From: Thalassotalea agarivorans
GTDB taxonomy: Bacteria; Pseudomonadota; Gammaproteobacteria; Enterobacterales; Alteromonadaceae
Direction: 5' to 3'
NCBI RefSeq assembly: GCF_030295955.1
Contig: NZ_AP027363.1
Location: 2,480,001-2,544,000, forward strand
DNA length: 64,000 nucleotides
Shown: piece by piece, positions 9,176 to 16,524 of the stretch
Numbering within the stretch: the first letter of the stretch is position 1
How the letters are laid out: the number at the start of each line of letters is the position of its first letter
Position numbers and translations under genes: made by a program
Notes under the pieces: model-generated
What the model saw: only the letters and a program-made list of their open reading frames with translations
What the model was told of the DNA's origin: nothing
Database searches by the model: none

Positions 9176-9382
9176 TTAAAGTGCAACGATGTTTTCTGCC
9201 TGTAGGCCTTTTTGACCTTCAGTAACATTAAACTCAACTTTCTGGCCTTCAGCAAGCGTTTTGAAGCCGTCGCCTTGAATAGCTGAAAAGTGCGCAAATA
9301 CATCTGGTCCTGATTCTTGTGCAATAAAACCAAAGCCTTTAGATTCATTGAACCATTTTACGGTTCCAGTAGTTTTTGACAT
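9176..9382 (-). CDS. Cold-shock protein, CspA family
   Basis: Single cold-shock domain of 68 residues. RNP1 appears as KGFGFIAQ (about residues 15-22) and RNP2 as VFAHFSAIQ (about 28-36; most relatives have VFVHFSAI), and the sequence ends AENIVAL. Such proteins bind single-stranded RNA and DNA and act as RNA chaperones. AAGGA lies about ten bases before the ATG, and a leader of unknown length precedes it. Which CspA paralogue it is cannot be told from one window; a role in cold growth would be expected but is inferred from the family. Confidence 0.95.
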   Translation of the reverse strand: MSKTTGTVKWFNESKGFGFIAQESGPDVFAHFSAIQGDGFKTLAEGQKVEFNVTEGQKGLQAENIVAL

Positions 9383-9698
9383 AACAAAATTGTCCTTAAA
9401 TAAGTAATATTGCCCTACGGGCGGGTGTAGCTTGTTGTTTCACTATTACCTATTAAACAGGGTAATTGTTACATCACGATGAATAAATAGAATAGCAATT
9501 ACATACTCGCAGCTACCATGCTACCGTTTTGCTTTGTAAATTCAACTAGTTTTTAACATTTTATTTGCATTCTATGCTCATTTTTTACGTTGTATATGAA
9601 TAAGATAGGTCTGATGAGTTAAACAGAAGGCAAGAATGCTTGTATCTTAACCGCTAGCCATATAATATGCTGCCTCTTGTGGATTTAGGGCTGTAACT
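9383..9698. other. Divergent intergenic region between csp and the cyclophilin gene
   Basis: No reading frame is convincing here. On the minus side the first 100 bases should be the csp leader; it contains a short GC-rich inverted repeat, GCCC/GGGC, near 9412-9423. On the plus side TATAAT at 9661-9666 is a perfect -10 for the cyclophilin gene with TTGTAT at 9640-9645 as a weak -35 at 15 bases. Nothing else stands out. Confidence 0.5.
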
Positions 9699-10430
9699 AT
9701 GTTCAAACAAATACTCAAATATGCTGCATTAGCTGCAACATTTCTCGTTGGCACAACACACGCTACCATTGTTGAATTTCAAACCAACCAAGGTACTTTT
9801 CAAGTCAACTTATACGATCAAGGTACTCCAGGTACCGTAACTAACTTCTTGCGCTATGTAGACAGTGGAAGCTATAACGGTTCCGTTATTCACAGAAGCG
9901 TACCAGGATTTGTTGTACAAGGTGGTGGCTACTTCTACGATGGCACACCAAATCTTGCTTTCATTGAAGATTTCGGTGCGATTTTAAATGAACCCGTTTA
10001 TTCAAATGTTCGTGGTACTATCGCCATGGCAAAAGTAGGCGGCAACCCAAATAGTGCAACAAGTCAGTGGTTTTTTAACTTAGTAGATAATAGCGCCAAT
10101 CTTGATTTACAAAATGGTGGCTTTACTGCGTTTGGGCAAGTAATTGGTGATGGTATGACGGTTATTGACGCCATTGCAGATATTGCCATTTGTTCAGGCG
10201 TGCCTATGCCTGACTTTGATTGTTTAGCATCAAGTACGCCAGGTGCTGAAAATTTCGTGATTATTGAGCAAATTACCATTGTTGATTTCGCACAAGATAG
10301 CGCAAAAGACCTTAATCCGCCGCTTAACACTTTACTCGAAATAGAAGAGCCTGAAGATGAAAGTTCTGGTGGTACCTTATTCTATTTATTACTTCCGCTT
10401 CTTTATCTCGTAAAAAGAAGATACTTATAA
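9699..10430 (+). CDS. Secreted cyclophilin-type peptidyl-prolyl isomerase with GlyGly-CTERM-like tail
   Basis: Protein of 243 residues. Signal peptide (MFKQILKYAALAATFLVGTTHA), then a cyclophilin domain (about residues 23-190) with the catalytic arginine in VIHRSVPGFVVQGGG and the binding segment SATSQWFFNLVDN, close to periplasmic PpiA. It catalyses cis-trans isomerisation of X-Pro bonds. After an acidic linker (EIEEPEDE) the C-terminus reads SSGG, a hydrophobic helix of about 15 residues, then KRR: the layout of GlyGly-CTERM sorting signals cut by rhombosortase. That would place the mature enzyme at the cell surface or released outside rather than free in the periplasm. The sorting claim is pattern-based. 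Confidence 0.88.
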   Translation: MFKQILKYAALAATFLVGTTHATIVEFQTNQGTFQVNLYDQGTPGTVTNFLRYVDSGSYNGSVIHRSVPGFVVQGGGYFYDGTPNLAFIEDFGAILNEPVYSNVRGTIAMAKVGGNPNSATSQWFFNLVDNSANLDLQNGGFTAFGQVIGDGMTVIDAIADIAICSGVPMPDFDCLASSTPGAENFVIIEQITIVDFAQDSAKDLNPPLNTLLEIEEPEDESSGGTLFYLLLPLLYLVKRRYL

Positions 10431-10435
10431 ATCAT

Positions 10436-10461
10436 AAAAAACCGCCAACAGGCGGTTTTTT
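10436..10461. terminator. Bidirectional terminator between the cyclophilin gene and arfB
   Basis: Inverted repeat AAAACCGCC / GGCGGTTTT around AACA with A and T runs on both sides; it serves the plus-strand cyclophilin gene and the convergent minus-strand arfB. Confidence 0.9.
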
Positions 10462-10488
10462 ATTGGTCAGTGTTTATAGGCCAAAAGC

Positions 10489-10908
10489 TTAGTACTTCAT
10501 TTTTTGTCTGAGCTTTTTCACATCGCCTCGTTTCTTTTTATCATCTGTGCGCTTTCGTTTGGCAGACTTTGAGGGTTTGGTAGCACGGCGTGTTTTTGCA
10601 ACGACTGCATGTTTGTTAATCCACTGCATTAAACGCTCAAGCGCGTCATTTCGATTCGCTTCTTGCGTCCGAAATTGCTGCGCTTTAATAATTAAGATGC
10701 CTTCAGTCGTTAGCCGGGTATCCGACACATCAAGCAATAGCGCTTTTACAGCATCAGGCAAGTTTGACTGGGCAATATCAAAACGCAAATGCACAGCGGT
10801 TGATACTTTGTTTACCTTCTGGCCACCACTCCCCATCGCTCTTATATATTGCATCGAAAGCGCAGGGTCATCTAACAGTCGTTGAGGATTAGAAATAGAA
10901 AATTGCAT
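10489..10908 (-). CDS. arfB: Alternative ribosome-rescue factor ArfB (YaeJ)
   Basis: Protein of 139 residues related to class I release factors but without the codon-recognition domains. The catalytic GGQ motif is in AMGSGGQKVNKVSTAVHLRF (about residues 25-44), and the C-terminal third is a lysine/arginine-rich tail (KTRRATKPSKSAKRKR) that in ArfB enters the empty mRNA channel of stalled ribosomes. It hydrolyses peptidyl-tRNA on non-stop complexes. I start at ATG 10908; a TTG two codons upstream is also possible, and neither has a strong ribosome binding site. The hpf terminator lies immediately upstream. Confidence 0.93.
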   Translation of the reverse strand: MQFSISNPQRLLDDPALSMQYIRAMGSGGQKVNKVSTAVHLRFDIAQSNLPDAVKALLLDVSDTRLTTEGILIIKAQQFRTQEANRNDALERLMQWINKHAVVAKTRRATKPSKSAKRKRTDDKKKRGDVKKLRQKMKY

Positions 10909-10926
10909 GAGCAAAGCATAACAAAA

Positions 10927-10950
10927 AAAAGGAGGCTTATGCCTCCTTTT
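10927..10950 (-). terminator. Terminator of hpf
   Basis: Ten-base inverted repeat AAAAGGAGGC / GCCTCCTTTT around TTAT with a T run on the minus strand, 20 bases after the hpf stop codon. Confidence 0.88.
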
Positions 10951-10970
10951 ATTTTAGTAAGTGATGTTAT

Positions 10971-11324
10971 TTAGAGTCTCATTTCTTGGACTTTTTCATG
11001 AGCCAATGACGATGTAGTGACATCAGGCTTATGATGTAAATTTGATTTTAAAATACCTTTACGATGCTTTAATGCAGCATCTAGCTTTTTAATAGCGCCT
11101 GCAATAGCAGGATACATTACCTCACCTTCAGCAGTTGCTGACAGGCGGCTACCCTCATAATTGGCAGTCATTTCAACTTGGTGTTTACCGTGTTGTTTAG
11201 TAATAAATACATTGGTAGAGATCAGGGTTGGAAAGTGATTAGCGATCTTATGGAACTTTTCTTCAACGTGCGCTTGAACAGCAGGAGTAACGTCTACATG
11301 ATGACCAGTGATGTTTACTTTCAT
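10971..11324 (-). CDS. hpf: Ribosome hibernation promoting factor, short form
   Basis: Protein of 117 residues with the S30AE fold pattern: MKVNITGHHVDVTPAVQAHVEEKFHK at the start, FITKQHGKHQVEMTANYEGSRLSATAEGEVMYPAI in the middle and KLDAALKHRKGILKS before a short tail. It lacks the long C-terminal dimerisation domain, so it is the short HPF/YfiA class that, with or without RMF, inactivates 70S ribosomes in stationary phase. AGAGGA lies before the ATG. It is not next to rpoN here, unlike in E. coli. The tail (residues 95-117) has no clear counterpart in my memory of either YfiA or HPF, so the exact subclass is open. Confidence 0.88.
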   Translation of the reverse strand: MKVNITGHHVDVTPAVQAHVEEKFHKIANHFPTLISTNVFITKQHGKHQVEMTANYEGSRLSATAEGEVMYPAIAGAIKKLDAALKHRKGILKSNLHHKPDVTTSSLAHEKVQEMRL

Positions 11325-11405
11325 AAGGAGTCCTCTTTGTTATTTACTTGAAAGACTTATGTAAGCAGTAAACTAGTTTCTTCCTTAAAACATTGCGTTG
11401 CTTAC

Positions 11406-11433
11406 ACTATAAGAATTGAGCCAAATTGATCAA
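11406..11433 (-). promoter_or_regulatory. Candidate promoter of hpf
   Basis: On the minus strand TTGATC (11433-11428) and TATAGT (11411-11406) are separated by 16 bases, giving four of six and five of six consensus matches for a vegetative sigma factor, about 80 bases ahead of the hpf ATG. Confidence 0.4.
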
Positions 11434-11491
11434 AAGACAAGTTATTTTTTGAGGATAAAAAGTAATTTATTGTAATCAAAAGAATTTAAGT

Positions 11492-11523
11492 AAAAAAAAG
11501 TGCTGTGTATTAACAACAGCACT
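11492..11523 (-). terminator. Terminator of the 45-residue small gene
   Basis: AGTGCTGT (11499-11506) and ACAGCACT (11516-11523) form an eight-base stem around a nine-base loop; on the minus strand it is followed by about eight T residues. It lies about 35 bases after the small frame's stop codon. Confidence 0.8.
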
Positions 11524-11557
11524 CTTTAATTGCTTAAATGTTCAATATCCAAAATGA

Positions 11558-11695
11558 CTACCTATGTTGAATTAAACTAGGAACACCATGACGACTATCC
11601 ATCAGATGTTTTGCTTTTTCAGCACGTTTAACGTTTTTCTCCAATTGGTGCATGGCATGGCGTTTGAAGAATGTGGTTTGCTTGCTAAAGATCAT
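11558..11695 (-). CDS. Small basic protein, 45 residues, unknown function
   Basis: Short frame with strong translation signals: AGGAGG ends seven bases before ATG 11693-11695, the best ribosome binding site I noticed in the window, and a rho-independent terminator follows the stop. The product begins MIFSKQTTFFKRHAMHQLEK, continues with NVKRAEKAKHLMDSRHG and ends VPSLIQHR: soluble, strongly basic (many Lys, Arg and His), helical in its centre, no signal peptide and no membrane segment. The basic, helical character would suit RNA, ribosome or DNA binding, but I recognise no family. Its neighbour downstream is hpf, in the same orientation but with its own promoter. Confidence 0.7.
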   Translation of the reverse strand: MIFSKQTTFFKRHAMHQLEKNVKRAEKAKHLMDSRHGVPSLIQHR

Positions 11696-11969
11696 GAGTT
11701 TTCCTCCTGTGTATTAATCAAGTGATTGTGAAGGCGCATTGTAGTGTAGCCGATCATATAGTGCTGTGAAATTGTGTAATTAAGGGTTAAACTAAGTAAA
11801 TCAAAACACCTTTAAAATTCATCAAACTATTGATTTATATGTAATTAAATTCACTACCAGGTGTTTTTGGATAACAACAAATTACATTCTTACGATTACA
11901 AATATCTATTCAATCACAGTGAATAAAATATTAAATAATCGCTCATTTTCATCAAGATGGAGTATAAAT

Positions 11970-12200
11970 ATGTCAGGTACAACTATGGTGGTTATTATTG
12001 TTCTAATCTCTGTTGGTTTTGGAGTGATGTATGATATGTACAAAAAGCACCTAGAATTCAAAGAGAAAACGCTTGGTGTTAACGAAAAAGAGCAAGAACT
12101 AAAAGATGAAATAGCGGCGTTAAACAAACGTATCGAAGTATTGGAAAAAATTGTTACTGATGATGGCTATCAATTAAAAAATGAAATAGACCAATTGTAA
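11970..12200 (+). CDS. PspB-like small membrane protein with coiled coil
   Basis: Protein of 76 residues: one N-terminal membrane helix (TMVVIIVLISVGFGVMYDMY), then a charged heptad-rich segment (about residues 24-60) predicted to form a coiled coil, ending RIEVLEKIVTDDGYQLKNEID. The RI-x-LE-x-I-(V/L)-T-D pattern is shared with phage-shock protein B and its stand-alone relatives in marine gammaproteobacteria. PspB helps to relay membrane stress to PspA, but no pspA/pspC/pspF is nearby, so the function here is open. I start at ATG 11970, seven bases after TGGAG; the upstream in-frame ATG has no ribosome binding site. Confidence 0.7.
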   Translation: MSGTTMVVIIVLISVGFGVMYDMYKKHLEFKEKTLGVNEKEQELKDEIAALNKRIEVLEKIVTDDGYQLKNEIDQL

Positions 12201-12205
12201 ACGAT

Positions 12206-12406
12206 ATGAAATTAATCATGCGCAGCGAGTTTGATGCACTTCGACTCAACCCTGATCACAGTTACGATGCAGACCGCAATGGCGATAAGCAGATTGTTCG
12301 AATTTATTGCGACGATAAGCTTATCGCTAAGAAGGTCACACAAAAAAAACACGTAAGATATTTTGGCGTAGCAGACTACAAACAATACTTGAGCGCGACA
12401 GAATAA
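12206..12406 (+). CDS. Small hypothetical protein
   Basis: Frame of 66 residues beginning five bases after the PspB-like gene, so probably co-transcribed and translated by coupling; the ribosome binding site is poor. The product is charged and soluble (SYDADRNGDKQIVRIYCDDKL), with one cysteine and a basic KKVTQKKHVRYFG segment; no signal or membrane helix. An internal ATG four codons in (12218) is an alternative start. I do not recognise it. Support comes from the operon position and its plausible composition. Confidence 0.5.
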   Translation: MKLIMRSEFDALRLNPDHSYDADRNGDKQIVRIYCDDKLIAKKVTQKKHVRYFGVADYKQYLSATE

Positions 12407-12527
12407 AGAAGTAAGGATTTATCTTTAGACGTAACACGTCTACAAATTCATACCACTAATTTACAAAGCTTAACAGTGTTTCAAGCTTTATTTCGTACAA
12501 TTTTTAGCCTAGTTAATAGAGGTTATT

Positions 12528-12827
12528 ATGCGAAATTTAGTTGTATTAATAGTATCGGTTTTATTATTTGCTTGTGCTTCACCTTCAGGCGTTGCGCAAT
12601 GGCAAGGAAAACCTCTTAATCAGGTAGTTGCGCAATATGGCGTGCCACATGGCTTCCACAAAATGGACGATGGCTCTAGGTTTGCTGAATATTACTACGA
12701 CACCAAGACGCAACAACTTGATCCAGTAAACGGTCAATGTACTATCACTTTATTGGTGAACAAACAGGGTATTATTGAAGCTACCCACAAATCAAAAGAC
12801 TGTGAACAACAAATAGCTGCTCATTAA
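12528..12827 (+). CDS. Small outer-membrane lipoprotein, unknown function
   Basis: Protein of 99 residues with a lipoprotein signal: MRNLVVLIVSVLLFACASPSG, lipobox LFAC with the lipidated cysteine near residue 16. The mature part contains WQGKPLNQVVAQYGVPHGF, resembling the SmpA/BamE-like lead-in where a short peptide positions a 'G-P' turn, then a beta-rich region with two cysteines (QCTITLLV and KDCEQQ) that may pair. AGAGG lies eight bases before the ATG. Serine after the cysteine (A-S) gives no inner-membrane retention signal, so the outer membrane is likely. Confidence 0.75.
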   Translation: MRNLVVLIVSVLLFACASPSGVAQWQGKPLNQVVAQYGVPHGFHKMDDGSRFAEYYYDTKTQQLDPVNGQCTITLLVNKQGIIEATHKSKDCEQQIAAH

Positions 12828-12841
12828 CAGAGCAGCTATTT
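12811..12841 (+). terminator. Hairpin over the lipoprotein stop codon
   Basis: Perfect 12-base inverted repeat AAATAGCTGCTC (12811-12822) and GAGCAGCTATTT (12830-12841). The stop codon 12825-12827 sits in the seven-base loop. The U tail is short, so termination strength is uncertain. Confidence 0.6.
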
Positions 12842-12856
12842 AAATCTGTACTATAA

Positions 12857-12883
12857 CGTGAGCATTTAACTAGTATGCTCGCG
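12857..12883 (-). terminator. Hairpin over the putP stop codon
   Basis: CGTGAGCAT (12857-12865) pairs with ATGCTCGCG (12875-12883), one G-U, with the putP stop codon (12866-12868) in the loop. No clear U run follows on the minus strand; it may instead protect the mRNA 3' end. Confidence 0.45.
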
Positions 12884-14344
12884 TTCTACTTCCTCAAACG
12901 TTGCTACAATTTGCTCGTCTGCAGGTTTAGTTATAAAGCTGCCAACAACAACTGCTAAGAACCCAACGATAAAGCCAGGAATAATTTCATAAACAGCCTC
13001 ACCTGAAATCGTAATTGGGTATTGTTTAGCCAAGATTACGGTTGCAGCACCGGCTATGATGCCAGCTAGCGCACCATTCTTGTTCATTCGCTTCCAAAAC
13101 AGACTAAGCAGTACGACAGGACCAAAGGCAGCACCAAAGCCTGCCCACGCATACCCAACTAGACTCAAAATAGTACTGTTTCTGTCATACGCTAACGCGA
13201 TAGCAACAATAGCAACTAGAAGAACGGAAATACGCCCAACGGTTACTAATTGCTTTTCCGACGCTTCTTTGTTCAAAAATAGTTTATAAAAATCACCCGT
13301 TAACGAACTCGACGTAACCAACAACTGAGAAGAAATAGTACTCATAATTGCCGCTAAAATAGCCGCTAGTAAAAAACCACCGATAAAGGGATGAAATAGA
13401 ACTTGTGACAATAAAATGAATATGGTTTCAGCATCTCCTAATGTAACATCATTGTTTGCTACATAGGCAATACCTGCAAAACCCGTTGCCATTGCGCCAC
13501 AAATTGAGATGATCATCCACCCCATCCCTATACGCCTTGCAACAGGTAAATCTTTAACGCTTCTAATCGCCATAAAACGCACGATAATGTGCGGCTGGCC
13601 AAAATAACCAAGCCCCCAAGCCATTGCTGATATTATGGCAACGAAAGATACACCACTTAGCATATCAAGCAGTTGTGGGTTGATTTGGTCGATAGCTGTA
13701 ACCATTTCGGCTGTACCACCAACATCTGTTAACACCACGACAGGTACTAATACCAATGCAATGATCATAATGATGCCTTGCACAAAATCGGTGAGACTTA
13801 CTGCAAGGAACCCGCCAAATAAAGTGTAAATAACAACGATGCCCGCCGTGACATAAAGACCTAGCTCATAGGAAAGCCCAAACGAACTCTCAAACAGCTT
13901 ACCGCCCGCAACCACGCCAGAAGAGGTATATAGAGTGAAAAAAATCACGATAACTAAAGACGATATAATGCGAATCAGGTGACTCTTATCATCAAACCGA
14001 TTTTCGAAAAAATCAGGCAAAGTAATCGAGTCATTTGCTTTTTCTGTATAAGTTCTCAACCTAGGCGCCACTAACAAGTAGTTGCAATATGCACCAATGA
14101 CTAAACCTACAGCAATCCAGGCACTGCTTAAGCCGCTGACATACATTGCCCCAGGCAAACCCATTAACATCCAACCACTCATATCTGATGCACCAGCAGA
14201 TAAAGCAGTGACCGAAGGACTCAAATTTCGCCCACCTAACATATAACCCGAGATATCGCTTGTTGATTGTTTGTATGCATACAAACCGATGAGCAACATA
14301 ACAATAAAATAAATAGACAAAGATACAATTGTTGCGGTAGCCAA
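12866..14344 (-). CDS. putP: Sodium/proline symporter PutP
   Basis: Sodium:solute symporter family protein of 492 residues with about thirteen membrane helices. The N-terminal signature YMLGGRNLSPSVTALSAGASDMSGWMLMGLPG (about residues 34-64, quoted here only as reference points GGRNLS and SDMSGWML) contains the residues that in E. coli PutP bind Na+ and proline, and TISSQLLVTSSSLTGDFYK (about 335-352) is the second sodium-site segment. It imports proline with Na+ across the inner membrane. Translation starts at TTG 14342-14344, eight bases after a GGGGG tract. No putA is adjacent. Confidence 0.93.
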   Translation of the reverse strand: MATATIVSLSIYFIVMLLIGLYAYKQSTSDISGYMLGGRNLSPSVTALSAGASDMSGWMLMGLPGAMYVSGLSSAWIAVGLVIGAYCNYLLVAPRLRTYTEKANDSITLPDFFENRFDDKSHLIRIISSLVIVIFFTLYTSSGVVAGGKLFESSFGLSYELGLYVTAGIVVIYTLFGGFLAVSLTDFVQGIIMIIALVLVPVVVLTDVGGTAEMVTAIDQINPQLLDMLSGVSFVAIISAMAWGLGYFGQPHIIVRFMAIRSVKDLPVARRIGMGWMIISICGAMATGFAGIAYVANNDVTLGDAETIFILLSQVLFHPFIGGFLLAAILAAIMSTISSQLLVTSSSLTGDFYKLFLNKEASEKQLVTVGRISVLLVAIVAIALAYDRNSTILSLVGYAWAGFGAAFGPVVLLSLFWKRMNKNGALAGIIAGAATVILAKQYPITISGEAVYEIIPGFIVGFLAVVVGSFITKPADEQIVATFEEVEREHTS

Positions 14345-14496
14345 AATCAGCCCCCTTTAAATAGTTTTTATGGCAAAACTATAGCATTTGTTGGATATGA
14401 CTGACCATGTGAAAACATTCTTTAATCCAAAAAAAAGATGTCAATATTAATAAATATGTAATATATTCGAATGAGTAGGTAGTTTTGGAATTAATT

Positions 14497-15084
14497 ATGC
14501 AGTTTTTCGCCGCTAGGCAACCTATCCTCGATAAAAATAAAAATCTTTACGCTTACGAACTACTCTTCCGTGACAGTGATTCGAATGCCTTTCCAGACAT
14601 TGATGGAGACGAGGCAACCCAGAAAATGGTAACCCATTCAAACCATATAAATTTTAGTAAAGTCACAGAAAATAAGCCAGCGTTTATTAACTTTACCATG
14701 GGAACGCTAGTAAAAGGCTATCCGAAGCTTCTCAATAAGGCTGATGTGGTCATCGAAATCCTAGAAAGTGTAAAGCCGTGTGATGAACTTCTATCGTTAT
14801 GTCGTGAGCTTCACAATGAAGGTTATACCATTGCCCTTGATGACTATGAGCATCAAGATATTTGGAAGCCTTTCTACCCATACATCGATATTATAAAAAT
14901 CGATGTGCAGCAAAGTACGTTGAATGATATTGGCGAGTTAAAAACCGCTATAGAACAGTTTCCACATATAAAGTTGCTTGCCGAAAAAATTGAAACCCAG
15001 CAAGAATTTCAGCAAGTCAAAGACTTGGGCTGTGAATTGTTTCAAGGTTTTTTGTTTTCTCCACCAGAGATGGTGATGGGGTAA
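14497..15084 (+). CDS. Truncated EAL/HDOD-family protein (EAL part only)
   Basis: The 195 residues match the N-terminal, EAL-derived half of YuxH-type proteins: MQFFAARQPILDKNKNLYAY, ELLFRDSDSN in place of the catalytic EAL-L-R segment, FINFTMGTL, VVIEILES, GYTIALDDYE, IDIIKIDVQ and LLAEKIET, then GCELFQGFLFSPPE. In relatives an HDOD domain of about 200 residues follows the 'QG-Y/F-x-F-S-x-P' motif; here the frame stops four residues after it, where a patch of repeats begins. Key catalytic residues of active diguanylate phosphodiesterases are absent, so it likely binds rather than cuts c-di-GMP, if it works at all. I start at ATG 14497, seven bases after GGA. Confidence 0.75.
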   Translation: MQFFAARQPILDKNKNLYAYELLFRDSDSNAFPDIDGDEATQKMVTHSNHINFSKVTENKPAFINFTMGTLVKGYPKLLNKADVVIEILESVKPCDELLSLCRELHNEGYTIALDDYEHQDIWKPFYPYIDIIKIDVQQSTLNDIGELKTAIEQFPHIKLLAEKIETQQEFQQVKDLGCELFQGFLFSPPEMVMG

Positions 15085-15094
15085 ACTTCCGTGC

Positions 15095-15262
15095 CTTACG
15101 GTACTCAGTAGCTGCATGCTGCGAGCTTTAAGGCTGTGAGCTGTTCGTTTGAACGTTATAGCATAGAGTCTTAACCTCACCAAATACAATTGGAGAGCAA
15201 TGACTTAGATTCTTGCGGTACTCAATAGCTGAATGCTGCGGGCTATGAGCGTCGAGCTGTTT
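15095..15262. repeat. Two imperfect 51-base direct repeats
   Basis: Copies at 15095-15145 and 15212-15262, 117 bases apart. Both read CTT(A/G)CGGTACTCA, then (G/A)TAGCTG(C/A)ATGCTGCG and a G/C-rich end finishing GAGCTGTT, with scattered substitutions and a short length change. A related 31-base element occurs at 21345-21375 between cysD and cysN. No protein is encoded. Confidence 0.75.
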
Positions 15263-15281
15263 TATTTACTACCTGAATGAG

Positions 15282-15460
15282 ATACCGGCTCTAAGGCCGG
15301 TATGACGATGATTTAACTCGAGGCCCGCTGCCCGTAGCTCGCAGCACTTTAAACAACAATCGAAACCCTAAGTTCGTAGCTCTAGGCATTTAGCTTTAGG
15401 CCTGTATGACGATGATTTTTAAAACTCGAAGCCCGCGGCACGCTGCCCGAAGCACACAGC
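15282..15460. repeat. Hairpin plus second pair of direct repeats
   Basis: ATACCGGC (15282-15289) and GCCGGTAT (15296-15303) form an eight-base stem. GGCCGGTATGACGATGATTT at 15295-15314 recurs at 15399-15418 with one change, each followed by a stretch rich in GCCCGC, CTGCCCG and GCAGC. The whole span 15085-15499 is intergenic and repeat-built; I see nothing else in it. Confidence 0.75.
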
Positions 15461-15499
15461 TCATTAACCTAAGCTCGCAGCCCATTGGCCATTTTTCTA

Positions 15500-16510
15500 T
15501 TACTCAAAACCATTCGGGTTTTTTGACTGCCATCGCCAAGTGTCGGTTAACATTTCGACGAGCTTTTTTTCCGCGCGCCAATCTAATGTCTGGTGTGCTA
15601 ACTGAGCATTTGCGTATACGGTGGCGATATCCCCTGACCGTCTTGGAACGATGTCATAAGGAATATCTTTTCCTGAAACACTTTCGAAGCCTTTAACAAT
15701 TTCAAGAACGGAAGTCCCATTTCCTGTACCAAGGTTTATAGCACGGCACCCTTTAAGTTGCTGCAATGCTAATAATGCTTTGACGTGGCCGATAGCCAAA
15801 TCAACCACATGGATGTAATCTCTAATACCGGTACCATCATGCGTATCATAATCGTCGCCAAATACTTGCAATTTTTCTAGGCGGCCAACGGCTACCTGAG
15901 CTACATAAGGCAATAGATTATTGGGAATACCATTAGGATTTTCACCAATAAGCCCAGACTCATGAGCACCAATCGGATTAAAATACCTCAAATTAATAAT
16001 TGACCAATTAGGATCGCTTGCAGCTAAATCGAACAAGATTTGTTCAATCATTAACTTGGTTTGTCCGTAAGGATTAGTCGCAGAGGTTGGCATAGACTCA
16101 ACAAGAGGCGACGCATTATGTTCGCCATATACGGTCGCAGAAGAGCTAAAAACCAAATTATAAACTTGGTGCTTAGCCATAGATTCGAGCAATACCAGCG
16201 TTCCAGTAACGTTGTTATGATAGTAGCTAAGGGGGTTTTGGCATGATTCACCTACCGCTTTTAAGCCAGCAAAGTGAATCACAGAATCGATATTGTAAGT
16301 GGAAAATAGCACATCCATTGCGACCCTGTCGCAAATATCACTTTCCACAAATACTGGTGTCTTTCCGGTTATTTGCTCAATTCTTTGCAGCACTTTAATT
16401 GATGAATTTGATAAGTTATCAACAATAACCACCTCTTGGTCAGCACTGAGCAATTCAACTACTGTGTGACTACCAATATAACCTGTTCCACCTGTTATCA
16501 ATAACGCCAT
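15500..16510 (-). CDS. galE: UDP-glucose 4-epimerase GalE
   Basis: Short-chain dehydrogenase-type enzyme of 336 residues, the usual length. NAD-binding GGTGYIGSH (residues 6-14), catalytic SSSATVYG (about 122-129) and YGQTK (the Y-x-x-x-K pair near 148-152), then NLRYFNPIGAHESGLIGE and the C-terminal GDIATVYANAQLAHQTLDW. It interconverts UDP-glucose and UDP-galactose in the cytoplasm, feeding surface polysaccharide. It lies 14 bases after the DHH gene with GGGAAAG before the ATG, so it should be the last gene of the SLC13-cysC-DHH-galE unit. The repeat patch starts right after its stop codon. Confidence 0.97.
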   Translation of the reverse strand: MALLITGGTGYIGSHTVVELLSADQEVVIVDNLSNSSIKVLQRIEQITGKTPVFVESDICDRVAMDVLFSTYNIDSVIHFAGLKAVGESCQNPLSYYHNNVTGTLVLLESMAKHQVYNLVFSSSATVYGEHNASPLVESMPTSATNPYGQTKLMIEQILFDLAASDPNWSIINLRYFNPIGAHESGLIGENPNGIPNNLLPYVAQVAVGRLEKLQVFGDDYDTHDGTGIRDYIHVVDLAIGHVKALLALQQLKGCRAINLGTGNGTSVLEIVKGFESVSGKDIPYDIVPRRSGDIATVYANAQLAHQTLDWRAEKKLVEMLTDTWRWQSKNPNGFE

Positions 16511-16524
16511 AACTTTCCCTTTAT

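Noticed and set aside
11401-11440. Sigma-54 promoter for hpf
   Set aside because: TGGCTC is followed by no GC pair at the -12 position, and the sigma-70-like pair at 11406-11433 fits better.
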